5,003 nt of DNA from Alphaproteobacteria bacterium (GTDB taxonomy: Bacteria > Pseudomonadota > Alphaproteobacteria > Caulobacterales > Caulobacteraceae): positions 1 to 5,003 of the forward strand of contig JAGWSE010000385.1 of NCBI GenBank assembly GCA_028869395.1. The letters run 5' to 3'. The position numbers and the translations under genes were made by a program. This document shows, in pieces, positions 4,070-5,003 of the stretch; positions within the stretch are counted from its first letter, which is position 1, and each line of letters starts with the position of its first letter. The notes below the pieces were generated by a model. The model worked only from the letters and a program-made list of their open reading frames with translations, was not told the origin of the DNA and did not search any database.

Positions 4070-5003
4070 ATGAAGCCGCTCGACCGCAGCTACGGCGTGC
4101 TCTACTCCGAACTGGCCCAGCGGGCCCTCGACGCCGCTTTCTCCTCGGACTTCGACATCGAGGGCCGCTTCGTCTCCCAGGCGGTGGACGGACGCCGCTA
4201 CTGGTACTTCGACACCGCCAAGGACGACGGCAAGGGCAAGCACCGCCGCTATGTCGGCCCCGTCGACGATCCCGAGATCACCCAGCGGGTCGAGACGTTC
4301 AAGGATCTCAAGGCGGACCATCGCGCGCGGCGCAAGCTGGTCTCCACCCTGGTCCGGGAGGCCCATCTCCCCCGGCCCGATCCCATGACCGGCGAGGTGG
4401 TACAGGCCTTGGCGCAAGGCGGCTTCTTCCGCCTGCGTGGCGTCCTCGTGGGCACGGTCGCCTACCAGGCCTACAGCCCCCTGCTCGGCGTGCGGCTGCC
4501 CGAGGCCAGCCTGCAGACGGCGGACGCCGACTTCGCCCAGTTCCATTCCATCTCGGCCGCGGTGCAGGACGGCATGCCGCCGATGCTGGAGCTGCTCCGC
4601 ACGGTCGATCCCACCTTCCGCGACATCCCCCACGCCGCCGACAACCGCCGCTCCACGGCCTTCGTGTCGCGGTCCGGCTTCCGGGTGGAGTTCCTGACAC
4701 CGAACACCGGCTCGGCCGACCACGACGGCGCGCCCGCCGCCATGCCCGCGCTCGGCGGCGCCGCCGCCCAGCCTCTGCGCTTTCTGGACTACCTGATCCA
4801 CGAGCCGGTGCGAGCGGTCCTGCTCCACGGCGCGGGCGTCCCCGTGCTCGTCCCCGCGCCCGAGCGCTTCGCCGTGCACAAGCTCATCGTCGCCGCCCGC
4901 CGACGCCTCGACGGCGACAGCGCGGCCAAGGCCCTGAAGGACCTGCAGCAGGCCACCAGACTGATCGAGGCGCTCCTCACCCTTCGCCGCGCCGACGACC
5001 TCA
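4070..5003 (+). CDS. GSU2403-like nucleotidyltransferase-fold protein (C-terminal end outside window)
   Basis: The frame is open from ATG 4070 to the right edge, 311 residues, without a stop. The central part resembles the GSU2403/NTP_transf_8 nucleotidyltransferase-fold family: LVGTVAYQAYSPLLGVRLPE (126-145), then TADADF (150-155) with a D152-x-D154 pair typical of the metal-binding DxD. RVEFLTPN (205-212) follows, with E207 a possible third carboxylate. Further family-like blocks are LRFLDYLI (236-243), AVLLHGAGV (249-257) and VPAPERFAVHKLIVAARR (261-278). The basic N-terminal part (RRYWYFD, HRRYVGP, 42-63) is not recognised as a named domain. Activity and substrate are unknown; some related folds act as antitoxins, toxins or antibiotic transferases, but nothing here decides this. 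ATG 4070 is the first start after an in-frame stop at 4013-4015, and no Shine-Dalgarno precedes it. Two palindromes cover its promoter. Confidence 0.8.
   Translation, partial: MKPLDRSYGVLYSELAQRALDAAFSSDFDIEGRFVSQAVDGRRYWYFDTAKDDGKGKHRRYVGPVDDPEITQRVETFKDLKADHRARRKLVSTLVREAHLPRPDPMTGEVVQALAQGGFFRLRGVLVGTVAYQAYSPLLGVRLPEASLQTADADFAQFHSISAAVQDGMPPMLELLRTVDPTFRDIPHAADNRRSTAFVSRSGFRVEFLTPNTGSADHDGAPAAMPALGGAAAQPLRFLDYLIHEPVRAVLLHGAGVPVLVPAPERFAVHKLIVAARRRLDGDSAAKALKDLQQATRLIEALLTLRRADDL

Noticed and set aside
3989..4879. Minus-strand open frame (296 codons) opposite the nucleotidyltransferase gene
   Set aside because: The plus-strand frame carries family motifs and a promoter, while this frame shows none.

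Overview
The window is GC-rich bacterial DNA with dense coding and strong GGAGG-type ribosome binding sites. A CYP153 alkane-hydroxylase-type P450, a TauD/TfdA dioxygenase and a GC-rich style with a short 'CCCTCTCCC...GGGAG...GAGGG' intergenic repeat suggest an alphaproteobacterium. Genus cannot be named from this stretch. No rRNA, tRNA, CRISPR, insertion sequence or phage gene is visible.

Layout. Positions 1-801 (minus) hold the N-terminal 267 codons of a ClC-type chloride channel/transporter running off the left edge. Positions 882-1766 (minus) encode a complete Fe(II)/2-oxoglutarate dioxygenase of the TauD/TfdA family with a GTG start. A 212-bp divergent intergenic region (1767-1978), containing a perfect TGACGC-CA-GCGTCA dyad, separates it from a complete CYP153-family cytochrome P450 (1979-3256, plus). 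A short REP-like repeat and a candidate promoter precede a small secreted CHRD-domain protein (3390-3791, plus), which is followed by a strong hairpin. The interval 3792-4069 is the most information-rich non-coding part. It holds an AT-rich island, an 11-bp-phased direct repeat (AGGTCACA twice), and two tandem long palindromes that bracket a near-consensus promoter. The promoter drives a GSU2403-like nucleotidyltransferase-fold gene (4070 to beyond 5003, plus, truncated by the window).

How the genes may work together. The P450 and the dioxygenase are transcribed divergently from a shared control region. Both oxidise small organic substrates, so coordinated control is plausible but not shown. 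The P450 has no ferredoxin or ferredoxin reductase beside it in this window. The ClC gene follows the dioxygenase on the same strand after 80 bp. The CHRD gene looks like an independent unit.

The observation most worth following up is at 3983-4067. Two palindromes share arms (CTATTACCA / TGGTAATAG) and both have 12-bp spacers. The first overlaps a TAGACA -35 and the second overlaps a TATAAC -10. The single base that breaks the second palindrome's symmetry also improves the -10 match. This reads as a two-operator repression switch on the nucleotidyltransferase gene; the binding protein is not identifiable here.
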